A stretch of DNA of 64,000 nucleotides from Sporomusa acidovorans (GCF_900101845.1 NZ_FNAM01000006.1:62001-126000), one strand, 5' to 3'; positions 31,808 through 42,461 are shown, counted from the first letter of the stretch. A program made the numbers and translations. The notes: a model not told the origin generated them from the sequence alone.

Positions 31808-34800
31808 TCAATCACCTGAAGCGGAATCGGTTACCAGCCTGATGGCTGCCTCTGCCGCAAGGGGTTTACTGAAAACATAGCCTTGAATCCGGTCGCATCT
31901 GTATTCCGACAATATTTTGAGCTGCTTCTCAGTTTCCACCCCTTCGGCGACTAAAGACAGCCCCAAATTATGACCCAAATTAATCATGGCGCCGACCACA
32001 TGCAATTGTGCCTGATCACTCACAATCTCGTCAATAAATGATTTATCAATCTTCAATACCCCAACCGGCAAACTTTTCAAGTAGGTCAGCGAGGAATACC
32101 CTGTACCGAAATCGTCCAACGAAAGAACAACTCCCAGCTCCCGCAACTGACTTAACTTGAAAATTGCGTCTTCTACCGACTCAATAAAAATACTTTCCGT
32201 AATTTCAATCTCAATCTGGCCAGGGCTGATACCGGCAGCCTCAATACAACTGCGCACTGTCGCTACAAAACCGTCGGCTACCAACTGCCGGGGCGAAATA
32301 TTCACCGCCACATGAATAGCCGCTTTCCCCATATCCGCTAATCGCCTGGCAAAAAGGCAGGCCTCCTTGAATACCCATTCGCCGATTGGAATGATCAGAC
32401 CGGTTTGCTCAGCCAGCGGAATAAAGCGGTCAGGCGGCATAAAGCCATGTTCGGCACTATTCCACCGCAGCAAAGCCTCAAAGCCGATCAACCGCTTCCC
32501 CGCAGCATCATATTGCGGCTGATAATTGAGTAAAAACTCTCCTCGCTCCAATCCACGCCGCAGACCATTTGTCAGTACCATCTTTTCGTTGGTCTCCTGG
32601 AGCAGCACCGGTTCATAAAAACGCCAGCAGGCCTTGCCTGCCTTCTTGGCGGCGTACATGGCAATATCGGCCTTCTTAACGAGATCCTCCGCCATATCAC
32701 TGTCTCCCGGATACATGACGACCCCCACACTGGCCGATAAGTGTACCTGCTCCAAAGCCACTTGGTACTCCCGGCAGAGTTCATCAATAAGGTGATCAGC
32801 CATGCCGGCGGCTTGGCCGCGGGTTTTTCCGCCCGGAATTACCACAACAAACTCGTCGCCACCAATGCGGGCGACAAAAGCGGTTTTATCCACTGCCGCC
32901 ACCAAATACCGGCTTACGGTGACCAGAACATGATCGCCGAAAGAATGTCCGAAATTATCATTTATCTCCTTAAATTCGTCAATATCAATAAACAAAATAA
33001 TGCCGCTTGCCTGTCCAAGATGACTGCGCTCCATTTCTTCCTTAAGATATAAATTTAAACTCACCCGGTTAGGCAGCCCGGTCAGCGTGTCATGAAATGC
33101 AATCTCACTGATTTTCTTCTGGGCCGTGTCCCTTTCCAAAGCGACAGAAGCCAAATCGCCAAACTGGCGCAAACTATCCAAGTCCTCTTTCTTAACCGGC
33201 GTAGTGACCTCGCTCCAGCAAATGGTAAGGACGCCGCTGACTTTACCCGCTTGTATCAGCGGAATGGTAATCACACTGCTTGTTGAAGCATCCAACAGTT
33301 TGTCAAAAACACGATAGGCATAAACCCGATAGTCGGCAATATAAAACATCTTGCCTGTAGAATACACATGCCGCAGTATCCCGGACTCGCCTGCCTGAGG
33401 TGTCCTAATGGTTACCTTATCGATTCCGATACTGTGATGAATATAAAACTTTTTCCCATCCTCACTGAACAAGCCGATATAACCCGCTGCCGCGTTCAGC
33501 ATTGCAACCGCATTATGGAGAATGGTTTCCAGAATATCTTCCATGCCGGCGGCATGCGGCTGCGTCAACAGGCCGGTGATCGCCCTGTATTGCCGTTCAC
33601 GGAATAGGAGCTTTTCCTCCGTTTGGCGTCTGGCTGAATTTTCATCATTCAGGCGTTGATTCGTATCCTCCAGGGTTTCATTCATAGCAGTCAATTCTTC
33701 GTTCAGAGCCAGCATTTCCTGATTGGCGGCTTCCAGTTGAGAGGTCCGCGCTTCCACCAGGCTTTGCAAACGTTTCCGGTGCTGACGCAGTTCATCAACC
33801 ATTTGGTTAAAATTTATCGCCAGGATACTATATTCGTTGGCAGACTGAACAGCCAGGCGTACGGCCAAATCGCCTTCCTTGATTTGGTTGGTTGCCTGCA
33901 CCATATCCTGTAGAGGCCTGGTCAGCCTGCGCGAAAACCATAGCGATAAAAATATCGAAAACACAATCACCAACATTCCTACAAGGGTGGTTTTTACCGT
34001 CACATAGTCCATAAACGCCATCACAGTTTTCTTCTCTTGCACGACGATCAGGCTCCAGGGTTTGGTCGTCCCCGGTAAAGCGATCGTCCTGTAGGCACAC
34101 AGGTACTTCTCGCCGTTTATGCCTGTATATTCCCCTACACCGGCCTCGCCTGCCGTAACCCTGGCGACAAGCGTTTGCAGAGAGGGCGTAAGCGCAAAGG
34201 GTACTTCCTCGGTGAAGTGATTTCCTTTGTCATCCTTCAGGGTCTTGCCATTGGCATCCCGCAGCAATACAGTTTTCTTCAGGGTTTTATAATTATATAG
34301 TTCGGCAACCTGCTGCCTGTCGGGATGGGCGACCACTACACCTTCTCCATCCAACAAATAGGCATAGCTTTCCCCGCCCGAACTATAATTCTCCACCATC
34401 TGCTGCAATTGTCTTACCTCAATATCTGCCAAAAATATTCCACTTAACTCCCCATTGGCATACAGTCCCTGAATGATCGAAGTTACCGGGACGTCGGAAG
34501 ATATGGAATAATAGCTTCTGGAAATAAACGGCTGCCTGTCCGCAATAAATTTCCTGAACCACCAGCGTTCCGCTCTGTTGGCCGGAGCACCGCTGGTCTT
34601 GGCTATCGAATCACCATTTACATTATAAATCGCCAAAACCTGATAAAAAGGATACCGCCGCTTCGTCTCGATCAATAGCTGTAATTGTTTATCGGCATCC
34701 AGGTTTTCTAAGTCAGGGTACTCGGCAATTTGCTGATTGACATTGTATGCGTTTTGCATAAACTGGTGAATAGTATAAGCCAAGCTTCCCGCCGTGGCCT

Positions 34801-34933
34801 GAAGACTATCCTGCATCTTCCGCTGATAGTCTTCTGAGACCAAAGAGTGACTAATCATTAGGGTAGAAACCATAGCAAGTAATATGAGCGAACACATAAT
34901 TATAGTCAATTGATGGCGAATTGGAAACTGCAT
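31808..34933 (-). CDS. Cache-HAMP-GAF-GGDEF-EAL signalling protein
   Basis: 1,041 residues. Membrane helix at about 10-30, periplasmic dCache sensor (about 35-300), second helix (about 310-335), HAMP (SRRLTRPLQDMVQATNQIKEG), a coiled coil, a GAF domain (about 450-600), GGDEF with an intact ARIGGDEFVVVI active site, and EAL with FEALLRW and later DDFGTGYSSLTYL. Both c-di-GMP synthesis and breakdown are possible; EAL residues look complete. The Cache part lacks the amino-acid motif seen in the 55 kb receptor. Monocistronic, ATG with AGGGGTG. Confidence 0.93.
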   Translation of the reverse strand: MQFPIRHQLTIIMCSLILLAMVSTLMISHSLVSEDYQRKMQDSLQATAGSLAYTIHQFMQNAYNVNQQIAEYPDLENLDADKQLQLLIETKRRYPFYQVLAIYNVNGDSIAKTSGAPANRAERWWFRKFIADRQPFISRSYYSISSDVPVTSIIQGLYANGELSGIFLADIEVRQLQQMVENYSSGGESYAYLLDGEGVVVAHPDRQQVAELYNYKTLKKTVLLRDANGKTLKDDKGNHFTEEVPFALTPSLQTLVARVTAGEAGVGEYTGINGEKYLCAYRTIALPGTTKPWSLIVVQEKKTVMAFMDYVTVKTTLVGMLVIVFSIFLSLWFSRRLTRPLQDMVQATNQIKEGDLAVRLAVQSANEYSILAINFNQMVDELRQHRKRLQSLVEARTSQLEAANQEMLALNEELTAMNETLEDTNQRLNDENSARRQTEEKLLFRERQYRAITGLLTQPHAAGMEDILETILHNAVAMLNAAAGYIGLFSEDGKKFYIHHSIGIDKVTIRTPQAGESGILRHVYSTGKMFYIADYRVYAYRVFDKLLDASTSSVITIPLIQAGKVSGVLTICWSEVTTPVKKEDLDSLRQFGDLASVALERDTAQKKISEIAFHDTLTGLPNRVSLNLYLKEEMERSHLGQASGIILFIDIDEFKEINDNFGHSFGDHVLVTVSRYLVAAVDKTAFVARIGGDEFVVVIPGGKTRGQAAGMADHLIDELCREYQVALEQVHLSASVGVVMYPGDSDMAEDLVKKADIAMYAAKKAGKACWRFYEPVLLQETNEKMVLTNGLRRGLERGEFLLNYQPQYDAAGKRLIGFEALLRWNSAEHGFMPPDRFIPLAEQTGLIIPIGEWVFKEACLFARRLADMGKAAIHVAVNISPRQLVADGFVATVRSCIEAAGISPGQIEIEITESIFIESVEDAIFKLSQLRELGVVLSLDDFGTGYSSLTYLKSLPVGVLKIDKSFIDEIVSDQAQLHVVGAMINLGHNLGLSLVAEGVETEKQLKILSEYRCDRIQGYVFSKPLAAEAAIRLVTDSASGD

Positions 34934-35107
34934 TGAATATTACACCCCTAAATGAAACCATACGATTTGTTCTGTTATGAATGATCGGTTATAAAGTTAC
35001 GTTAAAATTGTATAATAGATATATTCTAACGAAATTCCCTCATCCCTTCGAATAAAATACTTAATTTTCGATAATCTTTTTCTTTTCTCTGCAGCCGCCA
35101 GGAAAAT

Positions 35108-35144
35108 AGAAATGCTGTTTGTCATAACGACAAACAGCATTTCT
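35108..35144. terminator. Terminator after the soluble chemoreceptor
   Basis: AGAAATGCTGTTTGTC/GACAAACAGCATTTCT 16-pair stem. Confidence 0.85.
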
Positions 35145-35232
35145 CGTTTTCCGGAACCGATCGGGGTTCTGGTATTACATATTATACTATTTTTATTAGT
35201 ACTGTTGATCAGCCAAACGTACTGCCCGCAAC

Positions 35233-36051
35233 CTATCGCTGCAGTTTGGCGACCCGCTCAACCTCATTGGCTGATGACGCCAGTTGCTGCAAGGATGCCG
35301 ATATTTCCTCGGTAGCGGCCGCCTGGCGTTCACCGGCTTCGGAGGTATGAACAACAGTATTGACCAGTACATTGATTTCCTTCTGGATGTTTTGCAAAAT
35401 TCCCTTGATCGTTGTTACCGCTTCCGCACTGTTTACCGCCATTTTGCGAATTTCCTCGGCTACGACAGCAAATCCTCTCCCCTGTTCACCGGCACGGGCA
35501 GCCTCAATGGCGGCATTAAGGCCAAGCAGATTTGAATTGGCCGCAACATCGCTTACAAATCGGAGAATCTCGTCCGTCTTTTGGATATCGGCCAAAACAT
35601 TTTCCCCATTACTGCGGATGTTGCTCAAATCACCGGCCAGCTTGGCCGCCGTTTCGGCAACTTCCTCCGAACTGGCGGATAGTTGCTCGGTGGTAGCGGC
35701 TATCGACTGTGAGGCTTCATGAAGAGTATGCTGAATTTCAACGCTAACGGCACTTGAGATAGCCCCCACCAGTTGATCGCCGTCAAAAATCGGTACACAG
35801 TATGCCTTGGCCAGGAATCCATATAACTCCTTGGGGAGCATCTTCTGGACAGCCTGTTTCGTTTTCAGACATTGATCCACCGCTCCGCCACTTGCTATCT
35901 TGTCGCCTTTTTGCGTTTGCAAAGTAAAACTATCGGCATTAAGAAAATGAACAATCGTCCCCTCTGCATCGGCAATCAAAATGCTGCAATCAAATGCATT
36001 GAGCTTTTGGTACACCTCTGCCGATTGAATAGCAGCTTCTAATTGGTTCAT
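35233..36051 (-). CDS. Short soluble methyl-accepting chemotaxis protein
   Basis: 272 residues, ATG with GGAGGAAGG. No membrane helix. Residues 1-110 form a small sensor domain ([18 protein letters not shown], then [22 protein letters not shown]) resembling a minimal single-Cache/PAS-like fold. A shortened signalling domain follows with the tip [27 protein letters not shown] cytoplasmic receptor or a phosphatase-type MCP homologue; ligand unknown. Confidence 0.88.
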   Translation of the reverse strand: MNQLEAAIQSAEVYQKLNAFDCSILIADAEGTIVHFLNADSFTLQTQKGDKIASGGAVDQCLKTKQAVQKMLPKELYGFLAKAYCVPIFDGDQLVGAISSAVSVEIQHTLHEASQSIAATTEQLSASSEEVAETAAKLAGDLSNIRSNGENVLADIQKTDEILRFVSDVAANSNLLGLNAAIEAARAGEQGRGFAVVAEEIRKMAVNSAEAVTTIKGILQNIQKEINVLVNTVVHTSEAGERQAAATEEISASLQQLASSANEVERVAKLQR

Positions 36052-36178
36052 ACCCTTCCTCCTTTATAAACAGCTATAATCAATCCCCGCCACCGGCGCC
36101 TGCCGGCCATGGTTTGATTGATCCCCACGTTAAACAGCCTGTAAGCACTATCATAGGATCTTCCATGTCAAAACATCG

Positions 36179-39100
36179 TCAAAAAAATTCGGCCACTTCA
36201 TCCAGTGACTTCCTTTCCAGGGCCCCGCCCGCCTTATGCAAAATAATTTTTGCCTGTTGATAATACTCCCGGGCCGACAACGTTAAATAGTCCCCAAAAA
36301 TATCTGCCGCCACCGGATTCTGATCCATAGCCTGTCTGATTTCCGTTTTTGTCTGCAATACCAGTCCATTTTGATAATTGTCATGATACCTGTCTAAAAA
36401 TTCATCGGCTTTGTGCAAATACATCCGGCCTTCATGATAGCGTTTTTCCCTGACGGCAATAATAGCCAACACACAATACAGGGTACAATAACTGCGGGAA
36501 CACCAATACCCCCGGTACTCGCCAAAGCCGTCGCCTACCGCCTGGGCGTCTGATAAATATTGGCGCGCTTTATCAATAATTCCCAGTTTAAAGGCGGTAT
36601 AGCCGGCATTGATGTAAAACACCGCCACCCCTTCGCTAATTCGCTTATGGCCTGCCGTCTTTACCGCCTGCTCATAATAATGCAGCGCTTCCTCCAGCTT
36701 AAGCGCCTCGCGCCGTAAGTTGCCAATATAATTATAAGCGGCGGCAATATTTAAAATATAACAATTATTTTGCATATCCATTTTTTTAAATAGGGCAATC
36801 GACTGGCGGTAATATTGCTCGGCCTGTTCCGTCTGGCCGCATAGCGCCGCGGCCAGACCCAAAAAGCGCAAAGCAGCCGCTTTTTTCCCCGGCAAATCAG
36901 CCTGCTCGGCGATATCGAGCAGTTTCTCGGCAAACCTTTTGATAATACTGGGCCGGCTGACCTGAATACCCAGAAAGATCATTTCCTGATATCCTTTGAC
37001 CAAATAATCCTGGAACCCCTTGTCGGAGGCCAAGCGCAAGAGCTGATGAATCATCTTGATCCCGGCGGCATGCTCGCCGCGCCAAATATAATAGCGCCCC
37101 ATCATCTCCCAATAAGCACTCTGATAGATAGCCACCTGACCATCGCCAGCCTGTTCCGCAGCCATGACGGCGAGGAGTTCCCTGATCTTCTCCAGATAAA
37201 CAACCGTTTGATGGCGGCTTTCCCGAAAACCGCTATAGCCGGCGGGATAGCAATCATTCAGTTCCGGAAACAGCTCATACTGCGGGCAGAAATACTTCTC
37301 CGCCAGCTTTACCGTGTAGGCAATCACCTTAATTTTTTCATCAGCCTGCGTATAATGATATAAAATGGCTTCGTAAATGTCCTTAGCCTGCTGGCCGTTG
37401 TTGACCTGGCGTTCCAGTTCCAGGCCGACTAATTTATGCAGCAGCTTTCGTCTGGGTATCGACATTTGCTGATAAACAAAACTTTGAATCTGCAAATTGT
37501 AAAACGTGTAGACAAGCCCTTTGGGCACAATATGATCAGTTTTGGTGATCAGCCGTTTGCGTTCCAGCTCCTCAATCGCCTCCACCAGGGCAAACTCGTC
37601 CACCTTCGAAATAGCCAATAACTCATTATAACTGGAATACTTGAAAAATACGGAGGCTACCTCCAGAATTTTGCGGGCATTGGCCGATAAATTTCCCAGC
37701 CGTTCCTTCAAAACACTTTGCAAACGCAAAGAGCCGCTGCCGAGTTCCCGTCCGGCGGCAAGTAAATGCAAACACTCCATTAAAAATAAGGCATTGCCGC
37801 CCGTGTACTCATAAAGCTTATGCTTTAGCTCATCATTAATTTTTTCGGCCGGCAATTTCGATTCCAATATTCTGCCCACCGTCTCAAAGTCGAACCGTTC
37901 CAGCATGACCTTTTCCAGCATGTCGTCCCGTTCGAAATCCCATAACGACTTTTCGATATGACTGAAATATTCACTATGGCATAAGGCGATACAAAAAATT
38001 TCCGAGCCATGCAGACGCAAAACCTGGTGCAGTACGGCCAGACTTTGGCTGTCCATCCAGTGAATATCGTCAATGACAATAATAAGGCGCCGTTGTTTGG
38101 CCAGTTTTCCCAGAACACCGCACATAATTTCTTCGACCATTGTCGGATTAAATTCATAAGCGACCATAAAAGATTCCTGGCCGGTAAGGGTATCGCTCCA
38201 TTCAAGCGCGGGAAAAATATAAGACAGCACCTTATACCATAATGGCGGAATCGCAATTTTATCACGCACCAACAGATTCTTTACCTGGATAAAAATATTA
38301 CTCCACGATTTATAATCATATCCCGCTTCAGCCTGGTAGCATTGTGTCCGCAGAACACTGCAGTTTTCCGCCGGTATACTGGTAAATAACCGTTCTACCG
38401 TTGTGGTTTTGCCAATACCCTGCTCCCCCTGGACAAACATCATGGGATGCTTGTGGCGTTTTAAACAAAAATGCGCCACCGCCGTGCGTAAAACCTGCAA
38501 TTCCTTATCCCGTCCGAAAAAGCCGTCTTCCTTGGCAGCGTCTGCCACCTTAGCGGTAATCATTCTTTTTTCGCGTACCCGGTTATAGATTTCCCGCGTC
38601 TTGGAACTGGGCTGCAATTTCAAATCTTCGGCCAGTCTCTTTTCCAGCTCCTGATAAATTTCGATGACTTTATAAAACGCTTCTTCCCGCTCATAGATCT
38701 TCATCAACAACCGGTAAGCGCTTTCATTATATTCATCCAGCTTAATTAACTGCTTAATCGATTGTTTGGCAGCCATATAATCTTTGTCGTTCATCCGCTT
38801 AACAATACTCTCGGTAAGCCGGACCGTAACCTTCTCCTTGAAACGCTCACGCTCCAGCATAACCCATTCATCAAAGGCATCCGTATTTTTGCAGTAAAAT
38901 CCGTCCAGGAAAACCCCCTGGTAGGTATCTAAAAAAGTATGGATTTCCATTATATCTAAAAGAGCCACATCGGTACTGTCAATTAGCTTCGGATTTACGG
39001 CAATAGTCGTCCGGGTCGGCGTAATCAGCAGGGAATTCGACATGATCTTTTTTATTAAATAAATCGTATTGCGCAAATTTTTCTTGGCCGAATTTTCATC

Positions 39101-39262
39101 CATATCGCCCCAAAACATTGTCGCCAGCTTTTCCCGTGTGGTTTCGCCGGCAACCAATAGAAAATATAACATGGCCTCCATTTTTGCAAAAGGGAAATTT
39201 AGTTTCTGTTCATTCCAGTAAATCGCGGGGTTTCCAAACATAATCGCACGTAATGTACTCAT
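36179..39262 (-). CDS. Large BTAD/ATPase/TPR transcription regulator (SARP/AfsR-like)
   Basis: 1,027 residues from ATG 39262, with GGAG eight bases upstream. N-terminal winged helix (about 5-95: REKLATMFWGDMDENSAKKNLRNTI) followed by a bacterial transcriptional activator domain (about 100-235: LLDIMEIHTFL..., EYNESAYRLLMKIYEREE), an ATPase with Walker A GEQGIGKTT and Walker B RLIIVIDDIHW, and about 450 residues of TPR-like helices. This is the AfsR/MalT-type signal-integrating layout. It is divergent from the NCS1 permease, so it probably controls that gene; direct repeats in the intergenic region fit SARP binding. Confidence 0.88.
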   Translation of the reverse strand: MSTLRAIMFGNPAIYWNEQKLNFPFAKMEAMLYFLLVAGETTREKLATMFWGDMDENSAKKNLRNTIYLIKKIMSNSLLITPTRTTIAVNPKLIDSTDVALLDIMEIHTFLDTYQGVFLDGFYCKNTDAFDEWVMLERERFKEKVTVRLTESIVKRMNDKDYMAAKQSIKQLIKLDEYNESAYRLLMKIYEREEAFYKVIEIYQELEKRLAEDLKLQPSSKTREIYNRVREKRMITAKVADAAKEDGFFGRDKELQVLRTAVAHFCLKRHKHPMMFVQGEQGIGKTTTVERLFTSIPAENCSVLRTQCYQAEAGYDYKSWSNIFIQVKNLLVRDKIAIPPLWYKVLSYIFPALEWSDTLTGQESFMVAYEFNPTMVEEIMCGVLGKLAKQRRLIIVIDDIHWMDSQSLAVLHQVLRLHGSEIFCIALCHSEYFSHIEKSLWDFERDDMLEKVMLERFDFETVGRILESKLPAEKINDELKHKLYEYTGGNALFLMECLHLLAAGRELGSGSLRLQSVLKERLGNLSANARKILEVASVFFKYSSYNELLAISKVDEFALVEAIEELERKRLITKTDHIVPKGLVYTFYNLQIQSFVYQQMSIPRRKLLHKLVGLELERQVNNGQQAKDIYEAILYHYTQADEKIKVIAYTVKLAEKYFCPQYELFPELNDCYPAGYSGFRESRHQTVVYLEKIRELLAVMAAEQAGDGQVAIYQSAYWEMMGRYYIWRGEHAAGIKMIHQLLRLASDKGFQDYLVKGYQEMIFLGIQVSRPSIIKRFAEKLLDIAEQADLPGKKAAALRFLGLAAALCGQTEQAEQYYRQSIALFKKMDMQNNCYILNIAAAYNYIGNLRREALKLEEALHYYEQAVKTAGHKRISEGVAVFYINAGYTAFKLGIIDKARQYLSDAQAVGDGFGEYRGYWCSRSYCTLYCVLAIIAVREKRYHEGRMYLHKADEFLDRYHDNYQNGLVLQTKTEIRQAMDQNPVAADIFGDYLTLSAREYYQQAKIILHKAGGALERKSLDEVAEFF

Positions 39263-39470
39263 AAGTTCCACTCCAATAAATGTAATTTATCAAGCAACCG
39301 TCCTGCGTTTTCCCAAATTACATCTTCCCTTTTTACAGAAAGCTCCCGGTTTTCCCCCGCCAATCTCTTAATTTTCGGAGGAATAAAACAATTTATCCTA
39401 TCAATTATCAATTTACGCATCACTAAGTATTATATCATTTTTAGAAAGACAAAGGGGAATCATCTTTTAA

Positions 39471-39530
39471 TTGACGTTATCTTTTGACGATTAGGTAAAA
39501 TTCGACGTTTTTTTGACAGTTGGCGATTAT
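39471..39530. promoter_or_regulatory. Direct repeats, candidate regulator binding sites
   Basis: TTGACG at 39471 and 39484, TCGACG at 39502 and TTGACA at 39513. The repeats share one orientation, as SARP/BTAD regulators require, but the spacing (13, 18, 11) is irregular. Confidence 0.4.
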
Positions 39531-39585
39531 CATATTCCTTAATTGATAAATCTCTGTCTGTTTAATAAGCTAAAGCAATCATAAA

Positions 39586-39691
39586 TTGCAGGCCGCAACA
39601 TGCACGGTAACCTTATAACCCTAAACATGGAACGGGTAATTGGACCGTAACCCCCGGACATGCCTTACCGTGCCATTGTGCGGCCATGCAA
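39586..39691 (+). ncRNA. Long structured leader upstream of the NCS1 permease gene
   Basis: A nearly continuous imperfect stem of about 25 pairs: TTGCA-GGCCGCA with TGCGGCC-A-TGCAA, a small internal loop, then CACGGTAA with TTACCGTG. It encloses a 54-base apical region that contains ACGG/CCGT and CATG/CATG pairings. It lies 70 bases before the permease start, with no terminator and no open frame. It could be a riboswitch-like leader or, at the DNA level, a large operator. It does not match a riboswitch class I know. Confidence 0.5.
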
Positions 39692-39759
39692 TATTATATA
39701 GATACAAAGGAATGAGCATCAAATCTTGCTTAACCACAAAATAAGAAGAAGGAGTGAAA

Positions 39760-41211
39760 ATGGTGACCCAAGCAAAAGACAGCTTGATTGAAACACGTTC
39801 TATTGACATGATTCCCGATCACGAGAGGCATGGTAAGCCATTCAACCAGTTCACGCTCTGGTTCGGCGCTAACATGCAGATTACTTCCGTAGTGGACGGC
39901 GCTTTGGCCGTAGTATTTGGCGCTGACGCCTTGTGGGCTTTCATCGGTCTGTTGATCGGCAATATCCTGGGAGGCGCGGTTATGGCCCTTCACTCGGCGC
40001 AGGGCCCTCGTTTAGGCTTGCCGCAGATGATTTCCAGCCGCGCCCAGTTTGGTGTTCTTGGTGCTATCCTACCCTTAATTTTAGCTGTTGTTATGTACCT
40101 TGGCTTTGCCTCGACAGGTACTGTTCTTTCCGGACAAGCCATCAACGGCATTCTCGGCGTCCAAAACCCGGCTATTGGTATCATAATATTCGGTACTCTC
40201 ACCGCCATCCTGGCACTTCTTGGCTACAAATATATCCATGCTCTGGGCCGAGTGGCAACCGTTACCGGCATCCTCGGCTTTACCTATCTTACGATTATGG
40301 CCTTTGTTAAATTTCCCGTTGCTTCCTTATTTGGGGTAAAACCGTTTGAATTGACCACTTTCCTGTTGGCTGTTTCCCTGTCGGCAGGCTGGCAGCTCAC
40401 CTTCGGCCCTTATGTCGCGGACTACAGCCGGTATCTGCCGCGCAGTACTCCTCAATCGTCTACATTCTGGAATACCTTCCTCGGCAGCGTTATCGGCACC
40501 CAATGGGCAATGACCCTTGGCGTCATTATCAGTGCAGCCAGCGCTGCGGGCTTCGGCGGCAGCTTCCTGAAAAATCAGGTAGGCTATCTGGGTGAACTGG
40601 GAGGCTTGGGCCTCATTGCCATCCTTATCTATATTGTCATCGTTATCGGTAAATTAACCGTTAATACGCTGAATGCCTATGGGTCCTTCATGTCCCTGCT
40701 GACCATCACAACGGCCCTGAGCGGCAAGAAAACGGCTTCAACAACCTTACGGACTTTGTTCATTCTGGGAATGATCGCCGCTTCCGTCTGTGTCGCCCTC
40801 TTTGCCAGCAAAGACTTCCTCAATCTGTTTAAAAACTTCATCCTGGTGCTGCTCATGGTCTTCACCCCGTGGAGTTCGGTCAACCTTATCGACTTTTACT
40901 GTATTTCCAAGGAAAATATTGACGTTCCCGGCTTATATGATCCCAAAGGCCGCTACGGCGCGTGGAACATACCTGCCCTTGTCTCCTATTTTGCCGGCGT
41001 AATTGCCCAAATTCCGTTTATGGCACAGGCCCTGTACACCGGCCCCATTACGAAGATGCTGGGCGGTACCGATATTTCCTGGATTGTCGGCTTAGTAGTA
41101 ACAGCGGCCATCTACTATCCTTGGGCCAAGAGCCACAACGTGGCTCCTGACGATATGATTTATCCCGAAGAATATCTGCTTGCCGCTGAAAAAGAAAAGA
41201 CAAACAACTAG
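39760..41211 (+). CDS. NCS1-family cytosine/purine/allantoin-type permease
   Basis: 483 residues from ATG 39760; a GTG two codons earlier overlaps the GGAG site. About 12 membrane helices with NCS1 features: FTLWFGANMQITSVVDGALA at the first helix, GPRLGLPQMISSRAQFG, the substrate-region segment WQLTFGPYVADYSRYLPR, and PWSSVNLIDFY. NCS1 proteins take up nucleobases, hydantoins, allantoin or thiamine by Na+ or H+ symport. No catabolic gene is adjacent to name the substrate. A terminator follows. Confidence 0.9.
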   Translation: MVTQAKDSLIETRSIDMIPDHERHGKPFNQFTLWFGANMQITSVVDGALAVVFGADALWAFIGLLIGNILGGAVMALHSAQGPRLGLPQMISSRAQFGVLGAILPLILAVVMYLGFASTGTVLSGQAINGILGVQNPAIGIIIFGTLTAILALLGYKYIHALGRVATVTGILGFTYLTIMAFVKFPVASLFGVKPFELTTFLLAVSLSAGWQLTFGPYVADYSRYLPRSTPQSSTFWNTFLGSVIGTQWAMTLGVIISAASAAGFGGSFLKNQVGYLGELGGLGLIAILIYIVIVIGKLTVNTLNAYGSFMSLLTITTALSGKKTASTTLRTLFILGMIAASVCVALFASKDFLNLFKNFILVLLMVFTPWSSVNLIDFYCISKENIDVPGLYDPKGRYGAWNIPALVSYFAGVIAQIPFMAQALYTGPITKMLGGTDISWIVGLVVTAAIYYPWAKSHNVAPDDMIYPEEYLLAAEKEKTNN

Positions 41212-41265
41212 CAAGCACCAGCCAAAGTTTACAAACGAGCAACCAGTAAAAAATACCTGTTACCT

Positions 41266-41304
41266 AAAAAAGCTTCAAGAGCTGCCCGCTCTTGAAGCTT
41301 TTTT
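41266..41304. terminator. Bidirectional terminator
   Basis: AAAAAAGCTTCAAGAGC/GCTCTTGAAGCTTTTTT hairpin between converging genes. Confidence 0.9.
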
Positions 41305-41330
41305 GTTAACACCATCATTGTTATAATGCC

Positions 41331-42461
41331 TTATTGCACTTCAACCTGCACAACCGCCTCTTTGGCCAGCGCCATAATTTGCGCAGGAGTCAGATCAGCG
41401 GAACCTCTTTTGCGGGGAAGACGGACCGGGTCGGCAAGCGTATAGACAAGATTATCCACATAATTAATTTTCATGGCGAAATTAACATTCTGCGGAAAAG
41501 TCCCCGTCAGCAGCAGCGCTTTATAGGGATTTACACTCGCCGTAACAACGCCCACAACCTGCCCTTTCGTATTGAACAGCGGACCGCCGCTGTTTCCGGG
41601 TTGGATGGGAATGCTGATCTGCAATACCCTGGCATCATCCTGAATGCCGGTTATGCTGTTAATGATTCCCTCGCTTAATTTGGGTTTGGCACCCAGTAAA
41701 TTAGGCAAAGGAAACCCTACCGTATAGACCGAATCCCCGTCCTTGGGAGTCCCGTAACTTGCCATCGGCAACGGTTTTACCGGTGCCGCAAGCTTACTCA
41801 CCTTCAGCAGTGCCAAATCATTAGCCGGATCTTTTGCCACTACCGTCGCTGCCGTTTTCAGGCCGTTGGTATTTTTAATTTCGATTGTTTTCGCATTATC
41901 GACGACATGGTTACTGGTTACCACTAAATCCTGGGTGATAAAAAAACCCGTACCGATCCGGTTTGGAGCCTGAACGGCAGCGTCATTCCCCGGGTAGATC
42001 CTAAAAAGCAGCTTCCTTTCTTTCCTTTCCCCGAAGTATTCCATAATCTGATTCGTTGCCAGCCGGAACGTAGTCCCTAACGCTTGTCCGTCGGTAACCG
42101 TAAGATAGCCATTTGCCTTTTTGTGGACTAAGCCGGTAAACACCTTGGGTACTGCGGTTACCTTCAACTGCAGTTTTATTTTACCCTTTTCCCAGGCGGA
42201 ATCTGTAGATTGAACAATAAATCCAAGATAATCATAGCCCTCACATACGGAAAAATCATTCTTAACAATTGCGATTTCATACTTATTATCATCGGTGATC
42301 CAAATGCCCTCCAGCAGATCGTCGGGTTTGTCCTTGAAAAAAGTATCAATGGCCTGCTGCCTGTCCAAATCCCCGCCTGGCAGCGGCATAGCAAAACCCG
42401 GTTTTGCGACAAAACATACTACTAAAAACGCCAAAAAGAAATACCACAACTTTTTCATCAT
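41331..42461 (-). CDS. Secreted trypsin-like (HtrA/S1C) serine protease without PDZ
   Basis: 376 residues. Signal peptide at 1-24 (AKPGFA-M), an N-terminal domain of about 135 residues of unknown fold (one Cys), then a chymotrypsin-fold protease with His in VVTSNHVVDNA, Asp in DPANDLALLKV and Ser in IQPGNSGGPLF. The C-terminus ends without a PDZ domain. Acts in the periplasm or outside. ATG (double ATG) with GGGAGG. Role probably envelope quality control; target unknown. Confidence 0.88.
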   Translation of the reverse strand: MMKKLWYFFLAFLVVCFVAKPGFAMPLPGGDLDRQQAIDTFFKDKPDDLLEGIWITDDNKYEIAIVKNDFSVCEGYDYLGFIVQSTDSAWEKGKIKLQLKVTAVPKVFTGLVHKKANGYLTVTDGQALGTTFRLATNQIMEYFGERKERKLLFRIYPGNDAAVQAPNRIGTGFFITQDLVVTSNHVVDNAKTIEIKNTNGLKTAATVVAKDPANDLALLKVSKLAAPVKPLPMASYGTPKDGDSVYTVGFPLPNLLGAKPKLSEGIINSITGIQDDARVLQISIPIQPGNSGGPLFNTKGQVVGVVTASVNPYKALLLTGTFPQNVNFAMKINYVDNLVYTLADPVRLPRKRGSADLTPAQIMALAKEAVVQVEVQ

